64,000 nucleotides of DNA from Pricia antarctica (GTDB taxonomy: Bacteria > Bacteroidota > Bacteroidia > Flavobacteriales > Flavobacteriaceae). The DNA lies in assembly GCF_900101815.1 (NCBI RefSeq), contig NZ_FNAO01000003.1, positions 434,001 to 498,000 on the forward strand, given 5' to 3'. The notes under the pieces are model-generated. The model saw nothing but the letters and a program-made list of their open reading frames with translations. It did no database searches and was not told where the DNA came from. Positions 28,516 to 37,256 of the stretch are shown in pieces. Position 1 is the first letter of the stretch. Each line of letters starts with the position of its first letter. Both the position numbers and the translations under genes were made by a program.

Positions 28516-31500
28516 ATGGCATCGAATAAAAAATATTGGAAGAGCGCAGCGGAGTTAAATCCAAACGATTCCATGGTCGAGACGATGAAGAATAACGAAT
28601 TTGCCGAAGAAATTCCGGTGGACGATTTTTTGGGCGATAAGGAAAACTTATCGGAGTCGTCGACCAATAGAAGGGATTTTTTGAAATATATTGGTTTCAG
28701 CACCGCTGCCGCTTCCATGGCAGCTTGCGAAGGACCGGTCTATAAATCCATCCCGTATGTTGTACAGCCGGAAAATATTGTTCCTGGGGTGGCCAACTAC
28801 TACGCCACGACTATCGCCGATGGATTTGATTTCGCCAGTATTCTGGTCAAGACCCGTGAAGGGCGACCCATAAAAATTGAAAACAATACCGATGCCAAAA
28901 TCGGGGGCGGAGCTAATGCCCGCGTGCAGGCATCTGTACTATCCCTATACGATAGCACCCGTTTACAAGGTCCTTTGGCCAATGGTGAGCCCGTAGAATG
29001 GGATGCCCTTGACGCAGCGGTTAAATCCAAATTGGGCAGCTTGCAAAATTCAGGGAAGCAAATCGCTGTTTTGACACAGACCTATGCCAGCCCATCCACT
29101 GAAAAATTAATGGGTGAATTCAAGGCGGCTTACGCCAACGTGAACCACGTTACTTATGATTCAATTTCCGAAGATGCCGCGTTGACCGCTTTCGAACAAC
29201 GCTACGGTGAGCGTGCGCTACCAGATTATGACTTTGAAAAAGCGGGACTTATCATATCTTTCGGAGCCAACTTTTTGGCGGATTGGCAGGGCGGCGGCTA
29301 TGATGCCAGCTATGCGAGAAGTCGTATGCCCAAGAACGGTAAAATGTCCCGACATGTGCAGTTCGAGGCCAACTTGACCCAGACCGGTGCAAAGGCCGAC
29401 AAGCGGGTTCCCCTAACCCCCGTATTACAAAGGGTCGCCTTGGCGCAATTATACGCCAAACTGAACGGAAGTAACATGGCCGGCGAACTGCCCGAATATG
29501 CCATAAACGCCATCGATTCACTGGTGTTACAGATAAAGAAGAATCCAGCTGCGGCGGTTGTCGTATCGGGTATCGATGATGTAAATACCCAAATCGTGAT
29601 TCTGGCCATTAACGAAATGTTGGGCAGTAAGGCGTTTGATGCCAAATCACCCAAATATACCCGGCAGGGCAACGTAAAAGCCGTCAATACCTTGATTGCC
29701 GATATGAAGGCGGGCAAGGTTGGCGCCTTGATCATGGACGGGGTCAACCCGATGTATTCGTTACCGAACGCCGCCGATTTCAAGGAAGGTATCGAGAAGG
29801 TCGATCTTTCCGTTACTTTTTCCACGAACTGGAACGAAACTACCGAAGTAAGCCAATATACCGCATCTGCCAACCATTATTTGGAGTCTTGGGGCGATGC
29901 CCAAATAAAGAAAGGCCATTACAGCCTAATGCAACCCACCATACGCCAATTGTTCGACACCCGATTGTTTCAGGATGCGCTATTGCAATGGATGGGTACC
30001 GGCCAAAGTTATTATGAGTATATAAAGGAAACTTGGAGCGCTTCGATCCTTGGTGGCAGTTCTTGGAACAAAGCCTTGCAAGACGGGGTCTTGGCATCCT
30101 CGGACAACGCCATGGTTATGGCAAGTGCCGATGCAGATCCGACCGTGCAACAAGATATCGCTTCCGACAAGCAGGAAGATGCTGCGAATGAAACCGCCGC
30201 CGAAGAAGTACAGCCCCCAGCCAGTGTGTCGATATCGACCGCGGTCAGCAGTCTCGCGAACGCCACAAGCGGCAGTGGGATGGAGCTTATATTGTATTCC
30301 AAAACAGGTATGGGCGACGGGCGACAGGCCAATAACCCATGGCTGCAAGAGTTTGCCGATCCTATTACCCGGGTTTCTTGGGACAACTATTTGACCGTTT
30401 CCAAATCCGATGCCGAAAGATTGGGGCTCGAAAACTATTATGTTTCCAACGGCGCCATGAACGGTAGCTATGTCAAATTGACCGTAAACGGGACCAGCGT
30501 CGACAAGGTGCCTATTATCGTTCAACCCGGACAGGCACGCGGTTCGGTAGGACTCGCATTCGGATACGGCAAAAAGGTAGGCATGAAAGAAGAAATGCAG
30601 GTAGGTGTAAATGCATTTCCCCTATATCAAAACTTCTCGAACATTCAATCGGTCAGTATTGAAAAAACAGATGGGGCGCATGAATTTGCCAGCGAACAGT
30701 TGCAAAATACAATGGCCGGCCGCAGTAATGATATTATTAAGGAAACAACCCTAAGCGTATTCAACACCGAAGATAAGGAACATTGGAATGCGGTTCCTAA
30801 AGTGGATTACAACCACTCCGAAATTGAGGTACGCGAAAAGAATGCCGATATATGGCAGTCTTTCGACAGAAGTATCGGTCCACATTTCAATTTATCCATC
30901 GATTTGAATGCGTGTACCGCATGTGGTGCCTGCGTGATTGCCTGTCAGGTAGAGAACAATGTACCTGTGGTTGGCAAGGAAGAGGTTCGTAAATTTAGGG
31001 ATATGCACTGGTTGCGCATCGATCGCTACTACTCTTCAGCGGAGACTTTCAAGCAAGAAATAGAGGATCTGGAGACCCTCCCCGCCTTCGAGACCTATGA
31101 GAAAGTAGAAATTGCTTCCTATGATAATCCTGAGGTGGCCTTTCAACCGGTCATGTGCCAGCACTGCAACCATGCTCCCTGTGAGACGGTCTGTCCGGTG
31201 GCGGCGATTTCCCACGGCCGACAGGGCCAGAATCAAATGGTCTATAACCGATGCGTGGGCACCCGGTATTGTGCAAACAACTGTCCGTATAAAGTACGCC
31301 GTTTCAATTGGTTTCTGTACAGCGACAACGACGAGTTCGATTACTACATGAACAACGATTTGGGCAAAATGGTTATCAACCCCGATGTCAACGTACGATC
31401 AAGAGGTGTCATGGAAAAATGCTCTATGTGCATTCAAAAGACCCAAAAGACCATTTTAGATGCCAAACGCGATGGCAGGGCAATCAAGGATGGCGAATTT

Positions 31501-31680
31501 CAGACCGCCTGCTCGCTTGCATGCGATAAGGGCGCTATGGTATTTGGCGATATTAACGATGAAAATGCCGAAATCGTAGAAAAGAAAAATGACGACCGTA
31601 TGTATCATCTATTGGAGAGCTTAGGTACCAAACCCAACGTGATGTACCAGCTCATCGTCAAAAACACCGCGGAAGCCTAA
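28516..31680 (+). CDS. actB: Alternative complex III subunit ActB: molybdopterin-oxidoreductase-like iron-sulfur protein
   Basis: The roughly 1054-residue protein is peripheral on the periplasmic face. Near residue 55 it has a twin-Arg-like signal, NRRDFLKYIGFSTAAASMAA, followed by Cys. The long central part resembles a molybdopterin oxidoreductase that in this complex has lost its cofactor. The C-terminal third is a ferredoxin-like domain with four Cys clusters: CTACGACVIACQ, CQHCNHAPCETVCPV, CVGTRYCANNCPYKVRRFNW, and CSMCIQK with CSLACDKGA. These should ligate Fe-S clusters as in the known structure. I place the start at the ATG at 28516 rather than an in-frame TTG 15 bp earlier. An Ala/Glu/Ser-rich insertion near 550-590 (DAANETAAEEVQPPASVSIS) interrupts the fold. 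Confidence 0.94.
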   Translation: MASNKKYWKSAAELNPNDSMVETMKNNEFAEEIPVDDFLGDKENLSESSTNRRDFLKYIGFSTAAASMAACEGPVYKSIPYVVQPENIVPGVANYYATTIADGFDFASILVKTREGRPIKIENNTDAKIGGGANARVQASVLSLYDSTRLQGPLANGEPVEWDALDAAVKSKLGSLQNSGKQIAVLTQTYASPSTEKLMGEFKAAYANVNHVTYDSISEDAALTAFEQRYGERALPDYDFEKAGLIISFGANFLADWQGGGYDASYARSRMPKNGKMSRHVQFEANLTQTGAKADKRVPLTPVLQRVALAQLYAKLNGSNMAGELPEYAINAIDSLVLQIKKNPAAAVVVSGIDDVNTQIVILAINEMLGSKAFDAKSPKYTRQGNVKAVNTLIADMKAGKVGALIMDGVNPMYSLPNAADFKEGIEKVDLSVTFSTNWNETTEVSQYTASANHYLESWGDAQIKKGHYSLMQPTIRQLFDTRLFQDALLQWMGTGQSYYEYIKETWSASILGGSSWNKALQDGVLASSDNAMVMASADADPTVQQDIASDKQEDAANETAAEEVQPPASVSISTAVSSLANATSGSGMELILYSKTGMGDGRQANNPWLQEFADPITRVSWDNYLTVSKSDAERLGLENYYVSNGAMNGSYVKLTVNGTSVDKVPIIVQPGQARGSVGLAFGYGKKVGMKEEMQVGVNAFPLYQNFSNIQSVSIEKTDGAHEFASEQLQNTMAGRSNDIIKETTLSVFNTEDKEHWNAVPKVDYNHSEIEVREKNADIWQSFDRSIGPHFNLSIDLNACTACGACVIACQVENNVPVVGKEEVRKFRDMHWLRIDRYYSSAETFKQEIEDLETLPAFETYEKVEIASYDNPEVAFQPVMCQHCNHAPCETVCPVAAISHGRQGQNQMVYNRCVGTRYCANNCPYKVRRFNWFLYSDNDEFDYYMNNDLGKMVINPDVNVRSRGVMEKCSMCIQKTQKTILDAKRDGRAIKDGEFQTACSLACDKGAMVFGDINDENAEIVEKKNDDRMYHLLESLGTKPNVMYQLIVKNTAEA

Positions 31681-31713
31681 AAAATTGGTTATAACAACAT
31701 TTTAAAATTTAAT

Positions 31714-33501
31714 ATGTCCTCACATTACGAAGCACCCATAAGAGAGCCGCTGATAATCGGAGAGAAATCGTACCATGATATCAGCGTTGACGTAGGGGCT
31801 CCCATTTTGGGCCGCGCCAATCGTTCATGGTATATCGCTTTCAGCATCGCCCTAGTAGCCTTTTTATGGGGTATTGGATGTATAATCTATACGGTTTCTA
31901 CCGGTATTGGCGTGTGGGGCCTGAACAAGACCATCGGCTGGGCGTGGGACATTACGAACTTTGTTTGGTGGGTAGGTATCGGACATGCCGGAACCTTAAT
32001 ATCTGCGATTTTGCTATTGTTCCGCCAAAAATGGAGGATGGCGATTAACCGTTCTGCGGAGGCAATGACGATTTTTGCCGTAATACAGGCGGGCTTGTTC
32101 CCTATCATCCACATGGGTCGACCTTGGTTGGCGTATTGGGTACTGCCCATTCCCAACCAGTTCGGATCGTTATGGGTCAATTTTAACTCCCCGTTATTAT
32201 GGGACGTTTTCGCGATTTCGACGTATCTTTCCATATCGCTGGTTTTTTGGTACACGGGGCTTTTGCCCGATTTCGCCATGATTCGGGACCGTACCACAAA
32301 ACCCTTCCAAAAGAAAATATACAGCCTGTTGAGCTTCGGTTGGAGCGGTAGGGTAAAAGATTGGCAGCGTTTTGAAGAGGTTTCCTTGGTATTGGCCGGT
32401 TTAGCGACCCCTTTGGTACTTTCCGTGCACACTATTGTATCTTTCGATTTCGCCACTTCGGTGGTTCCAGGATGGCATAGTACCATTTTCCCTCCCTATT
32501 TCGTGGCGGGGGCTATCTTTTCAGGTTTCGCCATGGTACAAACCTTGCTAATTATTATGCGGAAGGTATCGAATCTTGAAAATTACATCACCATACAGCA
32601 TATCGAATTGATGAACAAGGTCATTTTATTGACCGGCGGAATTGTAACAGTAGCTTATCTTACGGAATATTTCATAGGATGGTATTCTGGACAATCCTAC
32701 GAAAATTACACCTACCTATCCTTCGGGGCTGCTACGGGACCTTATTGGTGGGCATTTGTGATGTTGATTACCTGTAACCTGATCGTTCCCCTGAGTTTAT
32801 GGGTAAAAAAATTGAGACGGAACATCATGTGGACATTCATGGTTGCCCTCATCATCAATATCGGGATGTGGTTCGAGCGTTTTAACATTATTGTAATCGA
32901 TTTGACTAAAGATCGTTTGACATCGTCTTGGGCGATGTTCCAGCCTACCTTTGTCGACATTGGCACCTTCATTGGTACGATTGGGTTTTTCTTCGTTCTT
33001 TTTTTGCTGTACGCCCGAACTTTTCCGGTAATCGCCCAGGCCGAAGTGAAGACCATTTTAAAATCTTCCGGCGAAATGTACAAAAAACGAAGGGCAGAGC
33101 ACCCCAATGAGCCGATAAGCCATGTCGATCTCGATCCAACGGCCGAGGAACCCGCATCAAACATACAGGGCAGCTATTTTACCTCCACAGATAAAAAAGA
33201 AGAAATTACGACTACCGACACGATTAAGGATGCTTCAAAAGATGATAAAATAAATAGCCTTTTAAGCAATGTCGGGACATTTGATCCTAAAAGCCAGGAA
33301 GCTGACAATCTGAAAAAAATTAACGGTATAGGTCCGGTAATGGAAAGAAAGCTGCACGAACTCGGTATCTATACCTTCGAACAGGTCAGCAAAATGACCA
33401 ACCTCGAATATGATATGCTCGATACTATTACAGGGGAATTCCCCGGAAGGGCAAAACGAGATGATTGGGCCGGGCAGGCGAAGGTGTTGAAAAAGAACTA
33501 A
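31714..33501 (+). CDS. actC: Alternative complex III subunit ActC (NrfD-like) with C-terminal helix-hairpin-helix domain
   Basis: The 595-residue protein contains the multi-helix NrfD/PsrC membrane domain that provides the quinol site and proposed proton path (residues about 30-450; SWYIAFSIALVAFLWGIG, GIGHAGTLISAILLLFRQKW, HMGRPWLAYW). An acidic, flexible segment follows from about 480. From residue 530 there is a small separate domain beginning ADNLKKINGIGPVMERKL and continuing GIYTFEQVSKM and GRAKRDDWAGQAK. This is a helix-hairpin-helix module of the DUF4332 or NuoE-associated type. I do not recall such a tail as part of canonical ActC, so the fusion is unusual. It lies 33 bp after actB. 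Confidence 0.92.
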   Translation: MSSHYEAPIREPLIIGEKSYHDISVDVGAPILGRANRSWYIAFSIALVAFLWGIGCIIYTVSTGIGVWGLNKTIGWAWDITNFVWWVGIGHAGTLISAILLLFRQKWRMAINRSAEAMTIFAVIQAGLFPIIHMGRPWLAYWVLPIPNQFGSLWVNFNSPLLWDVFAISTYLSISLVFWYTGLLPDFAMIRDRTTKPFQKKIYSLLSFGWSGRVKDWQRFEEVSLVLAGLATPLVLSVHTIVSFDFATSVVPGWHSTIFPPYFVAGAIFSGFAMVQTLLIIMRKVSNLENYITIQHIELMNKVILLTGGIVTVAYLTEYFIGWYSGQSYENYTYLSFGAATGPYWWAFVMLITCNLIVPLSLWVKKLRRNIMWTFMVALIINIGMWFERFNIIVIDLTKDRLTSSWAMFQPTFVDIGTFIGTIGFFFVLFLLYARTFPVIAQAEVKTILKSSGEMYKKRRAEHPNEPISHVDLDPTAEEPASNIQGSYFTSTDKKEEITTTDTIKDASKDDKINSLLSNVGTFDPKSQEADNLKKINGIGPVMERKLHELGIYTFEQVSKMTNLEYDMLDTITGEFPGRAKRDDWAGQAKVLKKN

Positions 33502-33591
33502 TAGTATTGATCATTAAATAGATGTTTCGAAAATTATACGTACATCCCATATAAAAAATAATCAATACTAGGTAATCAATAATTGAAACAG

Positions 33592-34128
33592 ATGGCAACA
33601 AAAGTAATACATGCTATTTATACCGACGACGATGTTCTATTGGACGCCGTTAAGAAAGTACGCGCCGCCAAGTACACGATAAAGGAGGTCTTTACCCCGT
33701 TTCCAGTGCATGGGCTTGACAAGGCGGTCGGGATTGAGCCGACACGGATTGCCATTGCATCGTTCTTATACGGACTTTTAGGGCTTACAGTAGCGGTTGT
33801 GATGATGAACTATATCATGATTGTCGACTGGCCTCAGGATATCGGTGGCAAACCTAGTTTCACCTTTATCCAGAATATGCCGGCATTCATTCCGATCATG
33901 TTCGAGCTGACCGTATTTTTTGCAGGCCACCTTATGGTAATCACCTTTTATCTGAGAAGTAAAATATGGCCGTTCAGAAAAGCCGAAAATCCGGATTTAA
34001 GAACTACGGATGACCATTTTTTGATGGAAATCGAGGTCCACGGTGAGGAAACGGAGCTACTGAAACTGTTGTCGAACACCCATGCATCGGAAGTAAAAGT
34101 TGTAGAACCCTTGAAAATTTTAGGATGA
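33592..34128 (+). CDS. actD: Alternative complex III subunit ActD (DUF3341)
   Basis: The 178-residue protein is a DUF3341 membrane subunit. An N-terminal cytoplasmic domain (VIHAIYTDDDVLLDAVKKVR, FTPFPVHGLDKAVGI) is followed by two membrane helices (about 56-80 and 98-120) and a C-terminal tail with HFLMEIEVHGEE. ActD anchors the complex on the cytoplasmic side. The ATG at 33592 gives the usual length; an in-frame TTG nine bases earlier is a weak alternative. The stop codon overlaps the actE start (ATGA at 34125-34128), showing translational coupling. Confidence 0.92.
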   Translation: MATKVIHAIYTDDDVLLDAVKKVRAAKYTIKEVFTPFPVHGLDKAVGIEPTRIAIASFLYGLLGLTVAVVMMNYIMIVDWPQDIGGKPSFTFIQNMPAFIPIMFELTVFFAGHLMVITFYLRSKIWPFRKAENPDLRTTDDHFLMEIEVHGEETELLKLLSNTHASEVKVVEPLKILG

Positions 34129-34694
34129 ACGCTATACAAAAAATAGGAATATTGTTCGGTTTACTGTTGTTGATCGCCTCCTGTGCCGACAAAGGCAATC
34201 GCAACTATCAGTATATGCCCAACATGTATGTTCCCGTAGGTTACGAAGCCTACGGAGAGGCCGACATATTGCCAAGGGGCCAAGAGGCACAGCTACCCGC
34301 CCCGAATACAATTATGCGCGGTTGGATGCCTTACGAATTCGAGAATACGCCTGAAGGTAAGGAACTGGCCAAGGCCAATACGAGTCCGTTGGTTGCAACC
34401 GATTCCGTACAAATCGCAGAGAATCATGCAAACGGATCTCAACTTTATACGATTTACTGCGCTATCTGCCATGGAGATAAGGGCGACGGCCAGGGCTATT
34501 TGGTGCAACGCGAAAAAATTCTGGGCGTTCCCAGCTATGCCGATCCCGCGCGGAATATTACTGAAGGCGATGTGTTCCATACCATACAATATGGCCTGAA
34601 TGCCATGGGGTCGTACGCCGCGCAATTAGATACCAAGGAAATGTGGCAAGTATCGGAATACGTGATGACATTGAAACAGGACTTAACAAAATAA
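34125..34694 (+). CDS. actE: Alternative complex III subunit ActE: monohaem cytochrome c lipoprotein
   Basis: The 189-residue lipoprotein has a signal ending LIASC (Cys20). It has a proline-rich N-terminal stretch, PNMYVPVGYEAYGE, typical of ActE. A single class-I haem site, CAICH, starts at Cys112, with the Met ligand probably in the GLNAMGSYAAQL loop. ActE passes electrons from ActA towards the oxidase or a soluble carrier. The start overlaps actD by four bases (ATGA). The stop overlaps the actF start (TAATG at 34692-34696), so the three genes are translationally coupled. Confidence 0.93.
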   Translation: MNAIQKIGILFGLLLLIASCADKGNRNYQYMPNMYVPVGYEAYGEADILPRGQEAQLPAPNTIMRGWMPYEFENTPEGKELAKANTSPLVATDSVQIAENHANGSQLYTIYCAICHGDKGDGQGYLVQREKILGVPSYADPARNITEGDVFHTIQYGLNAMGSYAAQLDTKEMWQVSEYVMTLKQDLTK

Positions 34695-36058
34695 TGCATA
34701 ACCAAAGAACTATGTATACTTTTTCAAACAGGCTAAAAATTGGTTCCATTGTTTTAATGGTCATTGGACTATTGGGTATCGGATATGGATTTATGTCGGT
34801 ACCGGGTACGGTCGATGAGGCGAAGCAAATGGTAGCGGCCGGTCATGACGATGCGCATGGGGGCGAAGAAGCATCCACGTCGCACTCCGGACAAGATAAT
34901 ACGACTATGGCTACCGAAGGCCATTCCGAAAATACAGAGGCACATGGTGGGGAACATAGTGCCGAACATGACGAGCACCTGCTACACCAACTGCAGACCA
35001 AACCCTGGTCGGCCATTTTCGTTGCCGCTTTTTTCTTTATGATGCTGGCCTTGGGAACGCTTGTTTTTTATGCCATCCAATATGCCGCCTCCGCAGGTTG
35101 GTCGCCGGTCTTATATCGGGTGCTGGAAGGCATTACCGCCTATCTGTTGCCAGGTTCCATCATCGTTTTTCTGATTGTTGTTTTCGCAGGTACCCATTTT
35201 TATCCCTGGCAAAACGAAGAATTAGTGGCAGGTGATACGGTATTACAGGGCAAATCGGGATATCTTAATTTTCCCTTCTTTGTCATAAGAGCTTTAATAT
35301 ATCTCTTGGGATGGAACCTCTATCGCTATTTTTCAAGAAGAAATTCACTGGCGCAGGCCGAGACCAACGATAATAGGCATTACAAACAGAATTTTAAGTT
35401 CGCGGTTTTCTTTTTGGTATTCTTTATCACGACTGAGTCAACCATGTCATGGGATTGGTTCATGTCACTTACCCCGCACTGGTACAGCGCCTTGTTAGCT
35501 TGGTATATCTTTGCCTCGATGTTCGTATCGGCGATAACTACGATTGCCATGGTCACCATATTCTTAAAAGGAAAAGGGCTTTTGCCCTTCGTGAACGACA
35601 GCCATTTGCACGATCTTGGCAAGTTTATGTTCGCCTTCAGTATCTTTTGGGCTTATCTTTGGTTCGGGCAGTTTATGCTTATATGGTACGCCAACATTCC
35701 CGAAGAGGTTACCTATTTTATAATCCGAATTCAAGAATACAATTTGTTGTTTTTTGGCATGCTCGTGCTTAACTTTGTGTTTCCGATATTATTGTTGATG
35801 AACAGCGATTATAAAAGGATTCCTTGGTTTGTAATCATGACCGGAATCGTAATTTTAATCGGTCATTATCTTGACATTTTCCAATTGGTAATGCCCTCTA
35901 CGGTAGGTCCTAATTGGTCATTCGGCGTTACCGAGATCGCTGCGATACTCTTTTTCCTTGGGCTGTTCGTCTTAGTGGTCGGTAGTGCACTTGCAAAAGT
36001 TTCGCTGCGTCCCCTTCGAGATCCGTTTATCAAGGAGAGTGAAAATTATCATTATTAG
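34694..36058 (+). CDS. actF: Alternative complex III subunit ActF (NrfD-like membrane protein) with His-rich loop
   Basis: The 454-residue protein is the second large membrane subunit, distantly related to ActC. After the first helix (GSIVLMVIGLLGIGYGFM) there is an unusual His/Asp/Glu-rich stretch of about 60 residues (GHDDAHGGEEASTSHSGQDN, EAHGGEHSAEHDEHLLHQLQ). About nine more helices follow, including FVAAFFFMMLALGTLVFYAI, FFLVFFITTESTMSWDWFMS and FGQFMLIWYANIPEEVTYF. The ATG at 34694 overlaps the actE stop; a second ATG six codons later is possible. A longer in-frame extension starting inside actE is rejected because it is antisense to nothing and lacks a plausible start signal. Confidence 0.9.
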   Translation: MHNQRTMYTFSNRLKIGSIVLMVIGLLGIGYGFMSVPGTVDEAKQMVAAGHDDAHGGEEASTSHSGQDNTTMATEGHSENTEAHGGEHSAEHDEHLLHQLQTKPWSAIFVAAFFFMMLALGTLVFYAIQYAASAGWSPVLYRVLEGITAYLLPGSIIVFLIVVFAGTHFYPWQNEELVAGDTVLQGKSGYLNFPFFVIRALIYLLGWNLYRYFSRRNSLAQAETNDNRHYKQNFKFAVFFLVFFITTESTMSWDWFMSLTPHWYSALLAWYIFASMFVSAITTIAMVTIFLKGKGLLPFVNDSHLHDLGKFMFAFSIFWAYLWFGQFMLIWYANIPEEVTYFIIRIQEYNLLFFGMLVLNFVFPILLLMNSDYKRIPWFVIMTGIVILIGHYLDIFQLVMPSTVGPNWSFGVTEIAAILFFLGLFVLVVGSALAKVSLRPLRDPFIKESENYHY

Positions 36059-36081
36059 AAGTATTAATTTCAAAGTATAAA

Positions 36082-37191
36082 ATGACTGCATTTTTAATCA
36101 TAGCTGTTTTAGTATTGGTGGCCATTGCAATTTGGCAAATGACCAAAATATTCGAGTTGTCACAAGTTCGAACTGGAACTGATAGTTCTGAAATAGCGAA
36201 CGATTCCGACAACAAGATTAATGGATACCTCTTATTTGCATTTTTAATTTTTATTTACGGTATAACCATTTTCAGTTTTTGGAAATACGGGAAACTTATG
36301 CTACCGGAAGCAGCTTCGGAGCATGGCGGGGAATACGACTATTTGATGCTCGTATCCATGGCCCTTATTTTTTTCGTACAGACGATTACCCAGGGTTTGT
36401 TGCATTATTTCGGTTACAAATACAGAGGGGAAAAGGGCAAAAAAGCGCTCTTTTTTGCCGATAATGATCGTTTGGAGTTTATTTGGACCATCATTCCGGT
36501 AATCGTTCTCTCCGGATTGATTTTATGGGGACTCTATACATGGACGAACATTATGGATGTCAACGATGAAGACGATCCCCTGATTGTCGAACTCTACGGC
36601 CAGCAATTCAACTGGACGGCCCGATATGGCGGTGAAGATAATGTGTTGGGACAAGCCAATGTGAGAATGATCGATATTAACAAAGCCAATGTACTGGGTT
36701 TGGACGAATCGGACACCTATGCAGAAGATGATGTCATCGTAAAAGAACTCCACCTTCCGGTAGGTAGAAAGGTGAATTTCAAGATACGTTCGCAAGACGT
36801 ATTACATTCCGCTTTTATGCCCCATTTCAGGGCGCAGATGAACGCCGTGCCCGGTATGATAACCGAATTTTCGTTTACCCCTATTACCACTACCGATGAG
36901 ATGCGCCAAAAGCCGGAAATCATCGAGAAGGTCAAGCGCACAAACGAAATACGAAAAGAAAGGGCGGCCAACGGAGAGGACAATTCAGACCCTTGGGAAT
37001 TCGATTATATTCTGCTTTGTAACAAAATCTGTGGTAAATCGCATTACAATATGCAGATGAAGATAATCGTGGAGCCCCAAGAAGACTATGACGCTTGGAT
37101 GGAGGGGCAAAAAACGTTTAAGGAAACGGTCATGGTCGATGATTCGCAACCCACTACCGATGCTGTTGAAACAGCGTCGAACGGTCAATAA
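36082..37191 (+). CDS. ctaC: Cytochrome c oxidase subunit II with two extra N-terminal helices
   Basis: The 369-residue protein carries the CuA centre that accepts electrons from cytochrome c. The CuA ligands are visible as HSAFMPHFRAQM and, near the C-terminus, CNKICGKSHYNMQM (two Cys, His, Met). The usual two membrane hairpin helices are at about residues 90-115 (LMLVSMALIFFVQTITQGLL) and 135-160 (EFIWTIIPVIVLSGLILWGL). Ahead of them are two further hydrophobic segments (FLIIAVLVLVAIAIWQM and YLLFAFLIFIYGITIFSFW), so four helices in total instead of two. No cytochrome c domain is fused to the C-terminus. The gene directly follows actF by 23 bp, consistent with the known complex III-oxidase supercomplex of flavobacteria. 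Confidence 0.94.
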   Translation: MTAFLIIAVLVLVAIAIWQMTKIFELSQVRTGTDSSEIANDSDNKINGYLLFAFLIFIYGITIFSFWKYGKLMLPEAASEHGGEYDYLMLVSMALIFFVQTITQGLLHYFGYKYRGEKGKKALFFADNDRLEFIWTIIPVIVLSGLILWGLYTWTNIMDVNDEDDPLIVELYGQQFNWTARYGGEDNVLGQANVRMIDINKANVLGLDESDTYAEDDVIVKELHLPVGRKVNFKIRSQDVLHSAFMPHFRAQMNAVPGMITEFSFTPITTTDEMRQKPEIIEKVKRTNEIRKERAANGEDNSDPWEFDYILLCNKICGKSHYNMQMKIIVEPQEDYDAWMEGQKTFKETVMVDDSQPTTDAVETASNGQ

Positions 37192-37256
37192 AACCTTTAC
37201 GCCATCGCATCAAAAAAAGCTATAAAAAGAAAATTAATAAATTTAAAAAATCCAAT

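Noticed and set aside
30150-30250. Possible gene fusion point in ActB
   Set aside because: The Ala/Glu/Ser-rich segment is a low-complexity insertion; the frame and the domains on both sides are continuous, so there is no sign of two joined genes.
34643-34693. Upstream extension of ActF starting inside actE
   Set aside because: The ATG at 34694 overlaps the actE stop in the usual coupled manner and gives a protein starting just before the first membrane helix.
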